5,923 nucleotides of DNA. Origin: CAXFCD01 sp964001155. Its GTDB lineage: Bacteria > Fidelibacterota > Marinisomatia > Marinisomatales > UBA1611. Below, one piece after another: positions 1-5,418 of the stretch (position 1 is its first letter; each line of letters begins with the position of its first letter). The notes under the pieces were generated by a model that was not told where the DNA came from, ran no database searches, and saw nothing but the letters and a program-made list of their open reading frames with translations. The stretch is taken from positions 1-5,923 of the forward strand of contig CAXFCD010000058.1 in the NCBI GenBank assembly GCA_964001155.1. Direction: 5' to 3'. The translations under genes were made by a program, and so were the position numbers.

Positions 1-1525
1 ATTGGGCCAGGTGATTGTAGGACCGGGGACACCTTGGCATGTTCATGCCATGCTGACTCGGAAATATTTAGGCTTTAACCTCATTCCCAAAGGAAATAAA
101 TCGCCAATGATTTCGAAACGAAATGTAAATAAGGTCAATAGCAGGCTCTATGATCCACTCTTATCTGTGCGGATTGATACAAGCTCTACTGGCGAGAACT
201 GGGCATATTTTGACAGTGGTACTAATTATTATGGCGCTGACCACCGAGTTAAATTTTATGTTCATGATCCTGAAGGGGCTGATTCCAGCGACTTGGTCAT
301 GGTCACCGTGTTACCAAAAAATGATCCACCGGTGATCGGTGAACTTCCCTTTATTGAAGTGACAGAAAATGATTCTATTCAATTAGAATTCGGATCATTC
401 ACCCATGATGTGGATGACACAACACTCACATTTACCATATCTGCCATCACAAATGATGATAAGATAACCATCTCACCGGCTACATTTGTATCGGAAAATG
501 TAGGAGATTCAGTCCTATTTACGCCTGAAAAATTATGGTCAGATGAAGCAACAATTCGCGTGATTGCATCGGATGAAGAAGCGTCGGATACAGCAACCTT
601 TACTTTAGATGTATTACGTGTGCCTCGGCCTCTTTTAGATATTTCTGTCGTCCAAAATAATGCATTTGGGAATTACATACAGGTCATTTTGACTGACACA
701 GAATCTAAAGCAACAAGTATTAATGTTGAAATACAAAACGAAGATATGGTTATTGATACCATCGCACCCCATACTTGGTCAACTGATTTTAATTTTGGAG
801 TTTCTGGTACATACTCGGTTGATGTTTATGCGCCTGCAGAAGTTGGCCATACAGATACCAGTGAGGCATTTGCTCTCGCTGTAGCACGCAGTGCAGGTCG
901 TTGGTCTGGACGCAGTCAAGATGGGCGATTCTCTGTTGTAGGGGATCCGGGAAGTGTTCTTTACGATCAATCCTTTCTCATAGTGGATTCATCCCTGTTT
1001 GCCAGTGATTTTAACGATCAAGCCTCCTATGTCTTAGGGGATGAGAACTACCGGTTTGATAAACCCATCGAAGTTCGGTTTGGTAGCATACGGGATGACT
1101 TGGCCATATACAGGCGCAAAAATGGCGTTATTTGGGAAGAACTTCCATCCTTGTATATAGATGGCGAGGTTTTTACTCTGTCTGAAAAAACCGGTTATTT
1201 CAAACTAGGGCCCAAAACAATCATTGTTCCGGAAGTAACAAATATTCACCAAAATTATCCCAATCCGTTTAATCCGGTCACCACCATCATGTATGATATT
1301 GGTCTCTTAGATGGACTCAGCCAAAAAGTGACAATCAAGATCTACAATCTGTTGGGGCAACATGTGAAAACACTGGTTGAAAATAAGGATCAAATTGGCC
1401 AGTTTAGGATTCGGTGGAATGGACAGGATAAATTTGGCCAAACCATGGGTTCCGGGGTTTATTTCGTTCAACTGACAACGAAAACCGGTATTGTTAAAAA
1501 CAAGAAAATGATGTTACTCAAATGA
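1..1525 (+). CDS. Secreted cadherin-like repeat protein with C-terminal type IX secretion sorting domain (5' partial)
   Basis: This is the C-terminal part of a large exported protein. The frame is open to the left edge, so the first in-frame TTG (base 2) is probably not the start. Numbering from that codon, residues about 55-106 are the end of a cadherin-like/tandem beta-sandwich repeat closing in 'VLPKNDPP'. Residues 107-206 form a second, complete, acidic repeat rich in D/N. Residues 210-295 and 300-405 are further beta-rich segments. Residues 411-507 are the sorting domain, with 'HQNYPNPFNPVTTIMYDI', 'IYNLLGQHVKTL', 'WNGQDKFG' and 'SGVYFVQL', ending in 'KKMMLLK'. In FCB bacteria this domain directs export through the type IX system (PorU-type sortase) to the cell surface or medium. 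The passenger has no recognisable catalytic motif, so it is probably adhesive or structural. The stop overlaps the next gene's start by 4 bases. Residues 1-50 are unusually basic for this repeat type. The family call is strong; the substrate or partner is unknown. Confidence 0.88.
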   Translation, partial: LGQVIVGPGTPWHVHAMLTRKYLGFNLIPKGNKSPMISKRNVNKVNSRLYDPLLSVRIDTSSTGENWAYFDSGTNYYGADHRVKFYVHDPEGADSSDLVMVTVLPKNDPPVIGELPFIEVTENDSIQLEFGSFTHDVDDTTLTFTISAITNDDKITISPATFVSENVGDSVLFTPEKLWSDEATIRVIASDEEASDTATFTLDVLRVPRPLLDISVVQNNAFGNYIQVILTDTESKATSINVEIQNEDMVIDTIAPHTWSTDFNFGVSGTYSVDVYAPAEVGHTDTSEAFALAVARSAGRWSGRSQDGRFSVVGDPGSVLYDQSFLIVDSSLFASDFNDQASYVLGDENYRFDKPIEVRFGSIRDDLAIYRRKNGVIWEELPSLYIDGEVFTLSEKTGYFKLGPKTIIVPEVTNIHQNYPNPFNPVTTIMYDIGLLDGLSQKVTIKIYNLLGQHVKTLVENKDQIGQFRIRWNGQDKFGQTMGSGVYFVQLTTKTGIVKNKKMMLLK

Positions 1526-2169
1526 TGAACAAATTAAAAACCACATTCGCCATTATTTGGATGGTATTTTGTTTCATCTTTTTCCCAAACTGCCGAGGAG
1601 GTATCATAGCTACGGAAGAAGATTTATCGAGTTATGGCTGGGTCATGTATGAAGCCGCAAACTTTGAGGATGCCCGGCAATGGTTTGGAGATGCAATTCG
1701 AAAGGATTCATCCTATTATGATTCCTACAATGGGATGGGGTGGACCATGGGGCATTTGCGCCAAGCGGATTCCTCCGTTTATTACTTTGACAAATACCTC
1801 TCCATGGATTCGAACTTTGAGGATGTGTTGGACTTTTATGCCGGATTAAGTTTTGGCTATAATGCCAAGGGCGACGATGAAAATGCTCGAGAATACTGCA
1901 ATCTCTTTTTTGGGAACCAGAATCCTATCCTGGATCCGGATTGGTACTTTAGCCATAATGAGAAGATCAATTACCTGGATGTACGATTGATTTTGGCTGT
2001 TTCCGAGTTTCGCTTAGCTTTATTTGAAAATTGCCAAACGAATATAAATAAAATTTATAAAGAGGCTGGTTTATCAACCGTGGTGGATGTTGATGTCACC
2101 ACTGTTCAGGGTCGATCGGACTTGGCAGAGCACCTTTCGATATTACAAAAAACACTCCAAAATTCTTAA
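1522..2169 (+). CDS. Exported TPR-repeat protein
   Basis: The 215-residue product begins with a signal or anchor segment: a basic 'MMNKLK' and a hydrophobic stretch at residues 8-22. Cys24 sits in 'FPNC', which does not match the canonical lipobox, so lipidation is possible but unproven. Residues about 33-66 and 67-100 read as two tetratricopeptide-like helical pairs (for example 'YEAANFEDARQWFGDAIRKD' and 'KYLSMDSNFE'), and a weaker third covers about 105-130. The C-terminal half is helical without a motif I recognise. TPR folds usually mediate protein-protein contacts, so a periplasmic or membrane-attached scaffold is plausible. Translation starts at ATG 1522 inside the upstream gene's last codons (ATGA overlap). 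A second ATG directly follows, so the exact start is uncertain by one codon. No Shine-Dalgarno is visible, consistent with coupling to the upstream gene. The stop abuts the tadA start with no gap. The partner is unknown; a role linked to the upstream secreted protein is inference only. Confidence 0.85.
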   Translation: MMNKLKTTFAIIWMVFCFIFFPNCRGGIIATEEDLSSYGWVMYEAANFEDARQWFGDAIRKDSSYYDSYNGMGWTMGHLRQADSSVYYFDKYLSMDSNFEDVLDFYAGLSFGYNAKGDDENAREYCNLFFGNQNPILDPDWYFSHNEKINYLDVRLILAVSEFRLALFENCQTNINKIYKEAGLSTVVDVDVTTVQGRSDLAEHLSILQKTLQNS

Positions 2170-2655
2170 ATGTCAGATTTAAGCGATCTCTTCCCATCCA
2201 AGAAAAATGATGAATTTTGGATGAAGGAGGCACTTCGTTTAGCCGACAAAGCATTTCATGAGGGAGAAGTTCCCGTTGGCGCGATTGTTGTTAAAGAGGG
2301 TAAAATAATCGGACGAGGCTATAATCAGCCAGAACGTCTAAATGATCCCACCGCCCACGCAGAAGTCTTGGCAATAACAGCCGCCGCAGGCACGTTGAAA
2401 GATTGGCGATTGAATGATTGTACCCTTTATGTCACCAAAGAACCGTGTCCCATGTGTGCCGGTGCTATTATCAATGCCCGAGTTTCCTTGTTGATATTTG
2501 GCGCTTATGATGAGGAAAAAGGGTGTTGCGGCTCATTGTATCAATTATGCGGCGATCGCCGCCTGGATAGTAAAACAGCGGTAAAGGGCGGCGTGGAGAA
2601 AGAAAAATGTACAGCGCTTCTACAAGAATTTTTCCAATCCCAAAGAAAAAATTAA
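2170..2655 (+). CDS. tadA: tRNA-specific adenosine-34 deaminase TadA
   Basis: TadA converts adenosine to inosine at wobble position 34 of tRNA-Arg(ACG), allowing one tRNA to read several CGN codons. It is cytoplasmic, dimeric and zinc dependent. The 161-residue product matches the usual length. Residues 17-19 'FWM' and 'EVPVGAIVV' (33-41) are the N-terminal helix and first strand. 'TAHAE' supplies the zinc ligand His63 and the proton shuttle Glu65. 'PCPMCAG' supplies zinc ligands Cys93 and Cys96. Asn53 in 'GYNQP' matches the substrate-contact Asn of the family. The C-terminal helix 'CTALLQEFF' is also typical. The start at ATG 2170 is preferred because the internal ATG at 2221 would remove the 'DEFW' segment conserved in homologues. 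It abuts the upstream TPR gene and has no Shine-Dalgarno, so it is probably translated from the same message. The usual 'NHR' near residue 133 is replaced by 'LDSK', and extra cysteines lie at 119, 120 and 127. Confidence 0.96.
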   Translation: MSDLSDLFPSKKNDEFWMKEALRLADKAFHEGEVPVGAIVVKEGKIIGRGYNQPERLNDPTAHAEVLAITAAAGTLKDWRLNDCTLYVTKEPCPMCAGAIINARVSLLIFGAYDEEKGCCGSLYQLCGDRRLDSKTAVKGGVEKEKCTALLQEFFQSQRKN

Positions 2656-3074
2656 ATTTTTGTCAGGTTGACGCATTTACCAATCCAGCGGTCATATTTC
2701 ACCCGCTTAAAAACAAAATGATCAATGGTACATTTGGCCTTAGCTTCTACCAATTCTGTATCTGAATTGCGGTTGTCTGGTTCCATGATCAATACGAATT
2801 TATCAAAGGGTCTCTTCGCATAATGCCCCACACTGGCCATGGCTGATAACGCATATTCCATTTGACCTTCATAACGACTTCGATTCACCTGAATCTCCAA
2901 ATGTAAAACTTTTTTTCCATCTTCAGAATAAATGCGTGTTCGGGTCAATGGAGGTGCATAATGATCCCTTGAGAAATACCGAGGAATCATGGAGGCGACT
3001 TGTTGGTCAGAGAATTTGGTCTTTGGGAAGCAAATGCTTATCAATAAGAGTATTATAAAAATTCGTTTCATCAT
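2652..3074 (-). CDS. Small exported protein of unknown function
   Basis: I do not recognise this 140-residue protein. It starts 'MMKR' followed by a hydrophobic core at residues 5-16, typical of a signal peptide. Cys15 lies in 'ISIC', which is not a good lipobox, so signal peptidase I processing is more likely, near residues 16-20. The mature part is rich in basic and beta-prone residues, with strands such as 'VLHLEIQVNR' (57-66) and 'KFVLIMEP' (92-99). Cys115 and Cys134 are the only mature cysteines and could form a disulfide. Two adjacent ATG codons (3074 and 3071) make the start uncertain by one residue. No Shine-Dalgarno precedes it. It lies beyond the terminator of its - strand neighbour, so it probably has its own promoter. 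Its stop overlaps the tadA stop tail to tail, both TAA codons lying in a shared TTAA at 2652-2655. That the frame is real is supported by the signal peptide and the snug fit; its role is unknown. Confidence 0.75.
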   Translation of the reverse strand: MMKRIFIILLLISICFPKTKFSDQQVASMIPRYFSRDHYAPPLTRTRIYSEDGKKVLHLEIQVNRSRYEGQMEYALSAMASVGHYAKRPFDKFVLIMEPDNRNSDTELVEAKAKCTIDHFVFKRVKYDRWIGKCVNLTKI

Positions 3075-3118
3075 TTGTTTACAATATCTTTATTGAAAAT
3101 GGTCCAACTGGCTGTATT

Positions 3119-3164
3119 AAAAAACCCTGCTAATGCTCTTAAGTAAAAGGGTAAAGCAAGGTTT
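3119..3164 (-). terminator. Intrinsic terminator after the cysteine-rich exported protein gene
   Basis: On the - strand, arms AAACCTTGCT (3164-3155) and AGCAGGGTTT (3131-3122) pair over 10 positions with one G-U wobble, enclosing a 23-base loop. The U run continues to 3119. On the + strand the wobble becomes a C-A mismatch, so the structure favours - strand transcription. It lies 22 bases past the stop of the gene ending at 3186. The loop is long for a terminator. Confidence 0.65.
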
Positions 3165-3185
3165 AAATATTTGAATTTGGATTAA

Positions 3186-3578
3186 TTATTTCTGGAGCTC
3201 AAAGGATTCGACAATTATAATGTCATCCATCACTTTCCCGAGAACAGATGCTGTCCGGACGGTACTGCAAAATCCGTCTGCTGCGTGCATATCACCGTGA
3301 TCACTGATAGTTGTGCCTTTCACATCATAGGCTGTTTCACCAATTTTTATTCCCAGGCTACATCCTTTTTTATCCTTCGCATCAAAATTACACATTGAAC
3401 AAGAGGCGAGGACAAATCCTTTTACAATCCCATTTTCAGGAACCGTACCAATGTGGTCATATTGGCTTGTTTCAGCGGTTGCTTTTTTCTTATGTACATT
3501 GCACGAACCACATCCGGCATAGATCAGATTCATGGCAAATAAGGTTAAGATGCTGATTGATATGTATTTTTTTAGCAT
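3186..3578 (-). CDS. Exported cysteine-rich protein resembling the DUF6370 family
   Basis: The 130-residue product has a signal peptide (basic 'MLKK', hydrophobic residues 6-20). Cleavage may fall at 'IYA/GC' by signal peptidase I, or before Cys23 if the loose lipobox 'YAGC' is used. The mature N-terminus carries 'CGSC' (Cys23, Cys26). The C-terminal two thirds match, from memory, short Bacteroidota proteins called DUF6370. They share 'ASCSMCNF' (Cys60, Cys63), 'GCSLGIKI' (Cys73), then 'ISDHGDMHAADGFC' (Asp93, His94, Asp96, His98, Cys104) and a final beta strand. The conserved Cys/His pattern suggests a metal site or redox-active disulfides outside the cytoplasm; this is inference, as no function is established that I know of. 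Only a weak purine stretch precedes the ATG. The gene ends in a terminator and is the last of a - strand series. A relation to metal handling such as copper is possible but unsupported by neighbours. Confidence 0.82.
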   Translation of the reverse strand: MLKKYISISILTLFAMNLIYAGCGSCNVHKKKATAETSQYDHIGTVPENGIVKGFVLASCSMCNFDAKDKKGCSLGIKIGETAYDVKGTTISDHGDMHAADGFCSTVRTASVLGKVMDDIIIVESFELQK

Positions 3579-3649
3579 GGTGACTCTTTTATTAGGGTTT
3601 TGAATGCCATAATGTAAAATAATTTATTGAGATAGAAAACAACCTTTAT

Positions 3650-3835
3650 TTATCCTTTTCCCTTTCTGTAAAAAATGGTAACAAAAACCGTATTCTCCCT
3701 TAGATGTTGGGATTGGGATGTCCCAATAAGTTCGATGCCCGGATTTTCATCTATCCATTGTTGTATCGTTTCTTCAATTTCCTGACTGAGAGGCGCTTAA
3801 CCGCTCTTTACAATTTCAAATACTTTTACTTTCAT
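3650..3835 (-). pseudogene. Small 61-codon gene interrupted by an in-frame TAA at codon 13
   Basis: Reading the - strand from ATG 3835 gives 'MKVKVFEIVKSG', then TAA at 3799-3797, then 48 more in-frame codons to TAA at 3652-3650. The second part includes 'QEIEETIQQWIDENPGIELI' (residues 18-37) and 'NTVFVTIFYRKGKG' (48-61). Together they look like one small alpha/beta protein of about 7 kDa: strand 'KVKVFEI', an amphipathic helix, then two strands. The layout recalls short 'MKVKVF...INEW...' proteins of unknown function (DUF2758-like), a loose likeness only. No ATG, GTG or TTG lies in frame between the TAA and the helix, so the downstream part cannot start conventionally. A strong Shine-Dalgarno precedes the ATG. 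TAA ends other genes here as a normal stop, so general recoding is unlikely. A recent nonsense mutation is the simplest reading. Alternatives are a sequencing error, stop readthrough, or a 12-residue leader peptide. The gene lies 39 bases after the preceding - strand gene. Confidence 0.6.
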
Positions 3836-3840
3836 TCGGG

Positions 3841-3846
3841 TCTCCT
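3841..3846 (-). promoter_or_regulatory. Strong Shine-Dalgarno for the interrupted small gene
   Basis: The - strand reads AAAAGGAGACCCGAATG, placing GGAG 6 bases before the ATG at 3835. It is the only well-formed ribosome binding site I find in the window; the other starts lack one. It fixes the start of the interrupted gene and argues that the gene was expressed until recently. Confidence 0.7.
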
Positions 3847-3874
3847 TTTAATATTCTATTGGAATCAAATAACA

Positions 3875-4477
3875 TTAGGTTTTATTGTTTTCTTTTTTAG
3901 TGTCCTTTAATTCGGTGTATTTATAGTCAGATAATCGGTCCATTTTTGGGAGAGAATAGGACTCATTGAACTTATAGTCACTCCAAATTCTGTTCCCTTC
4001 TTCCATGAGATATTTTGGATCCATTGTTTCATCATTCAGGAATACATGTTGGTCTATGTCTATGATTTTTTGGATATGTGAATCGTCAAGGGGACAGGAG
4101 CCTTCAAATTTTTCATTCAACCAAAAATTGAATAGTGATGTTTCATTGGTTGAATTGTGGAATTCAGTTTTCAAAAACGGATTTGTTTTATAATCTAGTT
4201 TAAATGTTTTTTTGATATTCTTTTGAAGCCTAATATGGTAATTGATCCGATCTATAAAATACTGTACCAAAATTTTGTCATGAGTGTAATTGTCTAAGGA
4301 AATTTCTTTTTTCCAAAGTTCATATTTTACCGTTTCATTTTCTTTTTCATTTTGCCCCATCCCGGTTTCTTCCCCGAAATGGTTCAGGGCATCTCGTAAA
4401 AAGTAAAGTTTTGTTAAAACCATGGTTATGATTTCAATATGTTTAAAAGAAAATGGTTTTTGTTTTGGGACAATCAT
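3875..4477 (-). CDS. Hypothetical soluble protein
   Basis: I do not recognise this 200-residue protein. It has no signal peptide or membrane segment. It is rich in Lys, Asn, Asp and aromatic residues and is AT-rich. Helix-prone regions include residues 11-34 ('HIEIITMVLTKLYFLRDALN') and 66-92 ('HDKILVQYFIDRINYHIRLQ'). The C-terminal tail (residues 185-200) is highly charged and probably disordered. Cys128 is the only cysteine. The start at ATG 4477 is the first possible one after the upstream gene's TGA at 4513-4511. That TGA and this gene are in the same frame, 11 sense codons apart. ATG codons at residues 19 and 40 are alternatives. No Shine-Dalgarno is seen. It is probably co-transcribed with the genes on either side (33-base gap upstream, 39-base gap downstream). 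The length and lack of stops support a real gene; its function is unknown. Confidence 0.7.
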   Translation of the reverse strand: MIVPKQKPFSFKHIEIITMVLTKLYFLRDALNHFGEETGMGQNEKENETVKYELWKKEISLDNYTHDKILVQYFIDRINYHIRLQKNIKKTFKLDYKTNPFLKTEFHNSTNETSLFNFWLNEKFEGSCPLDDSHIQKIIDIDQHVFLNDETMDPKYLMEEGNRIWSDYKFNESYSLPKMDRLSDYKYTELKDTKKENNKT

Positions 4478-4510
4478 TTTATGGCTAATACCTGTGCAGG
4501 ATTTGGTGAT

Positions 4511-4900
4511 TCAATTTGATGGATATAGAATGATCATACCGGCCGATATGAGGCCCAACCCATTTGCCACAAGATCTTTTTTGCTAAAGAAACCATGTTT
4601 ACGTTTGCTGTCGTGAATCTCCTTGGTGAATCCTGCAGTAAAACTGAGACCCAACGAAACCGGCAGTGCTGATTGTTCTTCCATGTCCACTTTATTTACC
4701 AAAACATATTGAAATCCCAGAGCAATGAGGCAGCTATAGGAAAAATGCTGGACTTTATCAATGGCGATCCATTCATCTTTTTGCGTTGATGGAGTATTGC
4801 TTTCATTTCCATAGATGATTAACGGCGAACCCGAAATAAGAAATATTATTAACAAAATATGAACAGCCTGATGGCGTGACATTGAAATTCTTTTTTTCAT
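4511..4900 (-). CDS. YfiM/DUF2279-like envelope protein
   Basis: The 129-residue product begins with a basic 'MKKRISMSRH' and a hydrophobic segment at residues 12-30 that acts as a signal peptide or anchor. Residues 43-129 fit the YfiM-like (DUF2279) pattern: 'AIDKVQHFSYSCLIALGFQY' (Asp48, Lys49, His52), 'SLGLSFTAGFTKEIHDSKRK' (Glu94, Asp97) and 'GFFSKKDLVANGLGLISAGM' (Asp109). The three segments are hydrophobic helices, each with conserved polar residues, giving a compact membrane-associated domain. The family is usually annotated as a periplasmic lipoprotein or membrane protein of unknown function. There is no lipobox cysteine here. The start at ATG 4900 lies 10 bases after the yggT stop, so the two are probably co-transcribed. 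The in-frame ATG at residue 7 is an alternative start. No Shine-Dalgarno is visible. Family assignment is from motif memory. Confidence 0.8.
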   Translation of the reverse strand: MKKRISMSRHQAVHILLIIFLISGSPLIIYGNESNTPSTQKDEWIAIDKVQHFSYSCLIALGFQYVLVNKVDMEEQSALPVSLGLSFTAGFTKEIHDSKRKHGFFSKKDLVANGLGLISAGMIILYPSN

Positions 4901-4910
4901 GATTCAACAA

Positions 4911-5168
4911 TCATACAACGGACAATAACAACTTTTTCAAAACACCCAACATAAAAAATGCTAAAATGGGAGAAAAATCCATCCCTGCGCTCTGGACAGG
5001 CAACAGTTCCCGGATAGGTTTCAGGATCGGCTCCGTTATTTGGTAAAGGAGCCGGATGAGTTGGTTGTAAGGGTCATGGGGTATCCAACTCAAGATAACC
5101 CGGATTAGAATCAACATTTGGATCAGGTTGAAACTATTGTTAATGATGGCGAAAAGGAGGTAACTCAC
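4911..5168 (-). CDS. yggT: YggT family integral membrane protein
   Basis: This 85-residue protein matches single-repeat YggT/YlmG/Ycf19 proteins in length and motifs. It has a first membrane helix (residues 4-28) running into 'RVILSWIP' (23-30), the amphipathic 'TEPILKPIRELLP' (45-57), and 'MDFSPILAFFML' (63-74) leading into the second helix. Family members sit in the inner membrane and have been linked to cell division, chloroplast nucleoid distribution and osmotic protection; the molecular role is unsettled. The start is GTG at 5168; an ATG start at residue 18 would remove most of the first helix. An in-frame TAA lies 9 bases upstream of the GTG, so the start cannot be far off. No Shine-Dalgarno is present. 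It appears to be first in the - strand series that continues to the gene ending at 3186. A terminator-like hairpin sits in its leader. Confidence 0.92.
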   Translation of the reverse strand: MSYLLFAIINNSFNLIQMLILIRVILSWIPHDPYNQLIRLLYQITEPILKPIRELLPVQSAGMDFSPILAFFMLGVLKKLLLSVV

Positions 5169-5183
5169 ACAGGGAATTTAATC

Positions 5184-5214
5184 AAAAATAAAAAAGGTTT
5201 ATGATGACCTCTTT
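5184..5214 (-). promoter_or_regulatory. Terminator-like hairpin in the yggT leader
   Basis: On the - strand, bases 5214-5207 and 5198-5191 form an 8-pair stem (one G-U) with an 8-base loop, followed by a U-rich tract to 5184. The G-U is a mismatch on the + strand, so it favours - strand transcripts. It ends about 20 bases before the yggT GTG, leaving no room for a standard promoter after it. It may be an attenuator or a second terminator; the stem is AT-rich and modest. Confidence 0.4.
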
Positions 5215-5245
5215 ATGATTTTTTAAAGAATGACATTTTTCTTAC

Positions 5246-5306
5246 AAATGAAAAATCTCAAAAGAGAAAAAATATTCCAAACAGTATTAGATAGAGTTTT
5301 TCATTT
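5246..5306. repeat. Imperfect inverted repeat in the intergenic region
   Basis: AAATGAAAAATCTC (5246-5259) and GAGTTTTTCATTT (5294-5306) are reverse complements except for one bulged base, separated by 34 bases. It could fold in a transcript on either strand or be an operator-like dyad. The arms are AT-rich, so chance is a real possibility. Confidence 0.35.
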
Positions 5307-5349
5307 CAGACTTCTTTAACTGCCCAAATCTACTCATCAACCTACAAAC

Positions 5350-5370
5350 AAAAAAACCCACGAATGTGGG
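5350..5370 (-). terminator. Intrinsic terminator of the right-edge gene
   Basis: On the - strand, CCCAC-ATTC-GTGGG forms a five-pair, mostly G-C stem with a four-base loop, followed by seven Us (5356-5350). It lies 48 bases past the stop of the gene ending at 5419 and separates it from the yggT series. This is the cleanest terminator in the window. Confidence 0.8.
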
Positions 5371-5418
5371 GCTTGATGTTATAATGTGATGCGGTTAATC
5401 ATTTTAAGAAGGAAATAT

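Larger units (their letters stand above)
5169..5418. other. Intergenic region without a gene
   Basis: This AT-rich 250-base gap separates the gene ending at 5419 from yggT on the same strand. It holds the terminator at 5350-5370, the hairpin at 5184-5214 and an imperfect inverted repeat at 5246-5306. I see no convincing gene. The longest start-to-stop frame I noticed is a 24-codon + strand frame at 5248, with no ribosome binding site. A promoter for the yggT series must lie here or upstream, but no clear -35/-10 pair or Bacteroidota-type TAnnTTTG element stands out. Confidence 0.7.

Noticed and set aside
150..335. + strand 61-codon frame inside the secreted protein gene
   Set aside because: It is a shadow of the main frame, which has a clear repeat-domain signature through the same bases.
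2646..2661. A/T palindrome at the tadA 3' end as a bidirectional terminator
   Set aside because: The stem is five A-T pairs with no G-C, which is too weak to terminate.
3311..3556. + strand 81-codon frame opposite the cysteine-rich protein
   Set aside because: It is antisense to a gene with a signal peptide and conserved motifs, and has no support of its own.
3797..3799. Genome-wide reassignment of TAA as the cause of the codon-13 stop
   Set aside because: TAA ends the TPR gene, tadA and four or more - strand genes in the window at sensible protein ends, so it is a normal stop here.
3704..3910. + strand 68-codon frame rich in Phe, Leu and Tyr
   Set aside because: It lies antisense to the interrupted small gene and the end of the - strand gene at 3875. 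It has no ribosome binding site, and its hydrophobicity comes from reading A/T-rich antisense DNA.
4475..4513. TGA readthrough joining the YfiM-like gene to the next gene, since both are in one frame with 11 sense codons between
   Set aside because: The YfiM-like protein is complete at its TGA and the next gene has its own ATG. One in three neighbours share a frame by chance, and 11 stop-free codons are unremarkable. No selenocysteine-type context was recognised.
5248..5322. 24-codon + strand frame in the intergenic region
   Set aside because: It is very short, has no ribosome binding site, and its composition is that of the surrounding AT-rich DNA.
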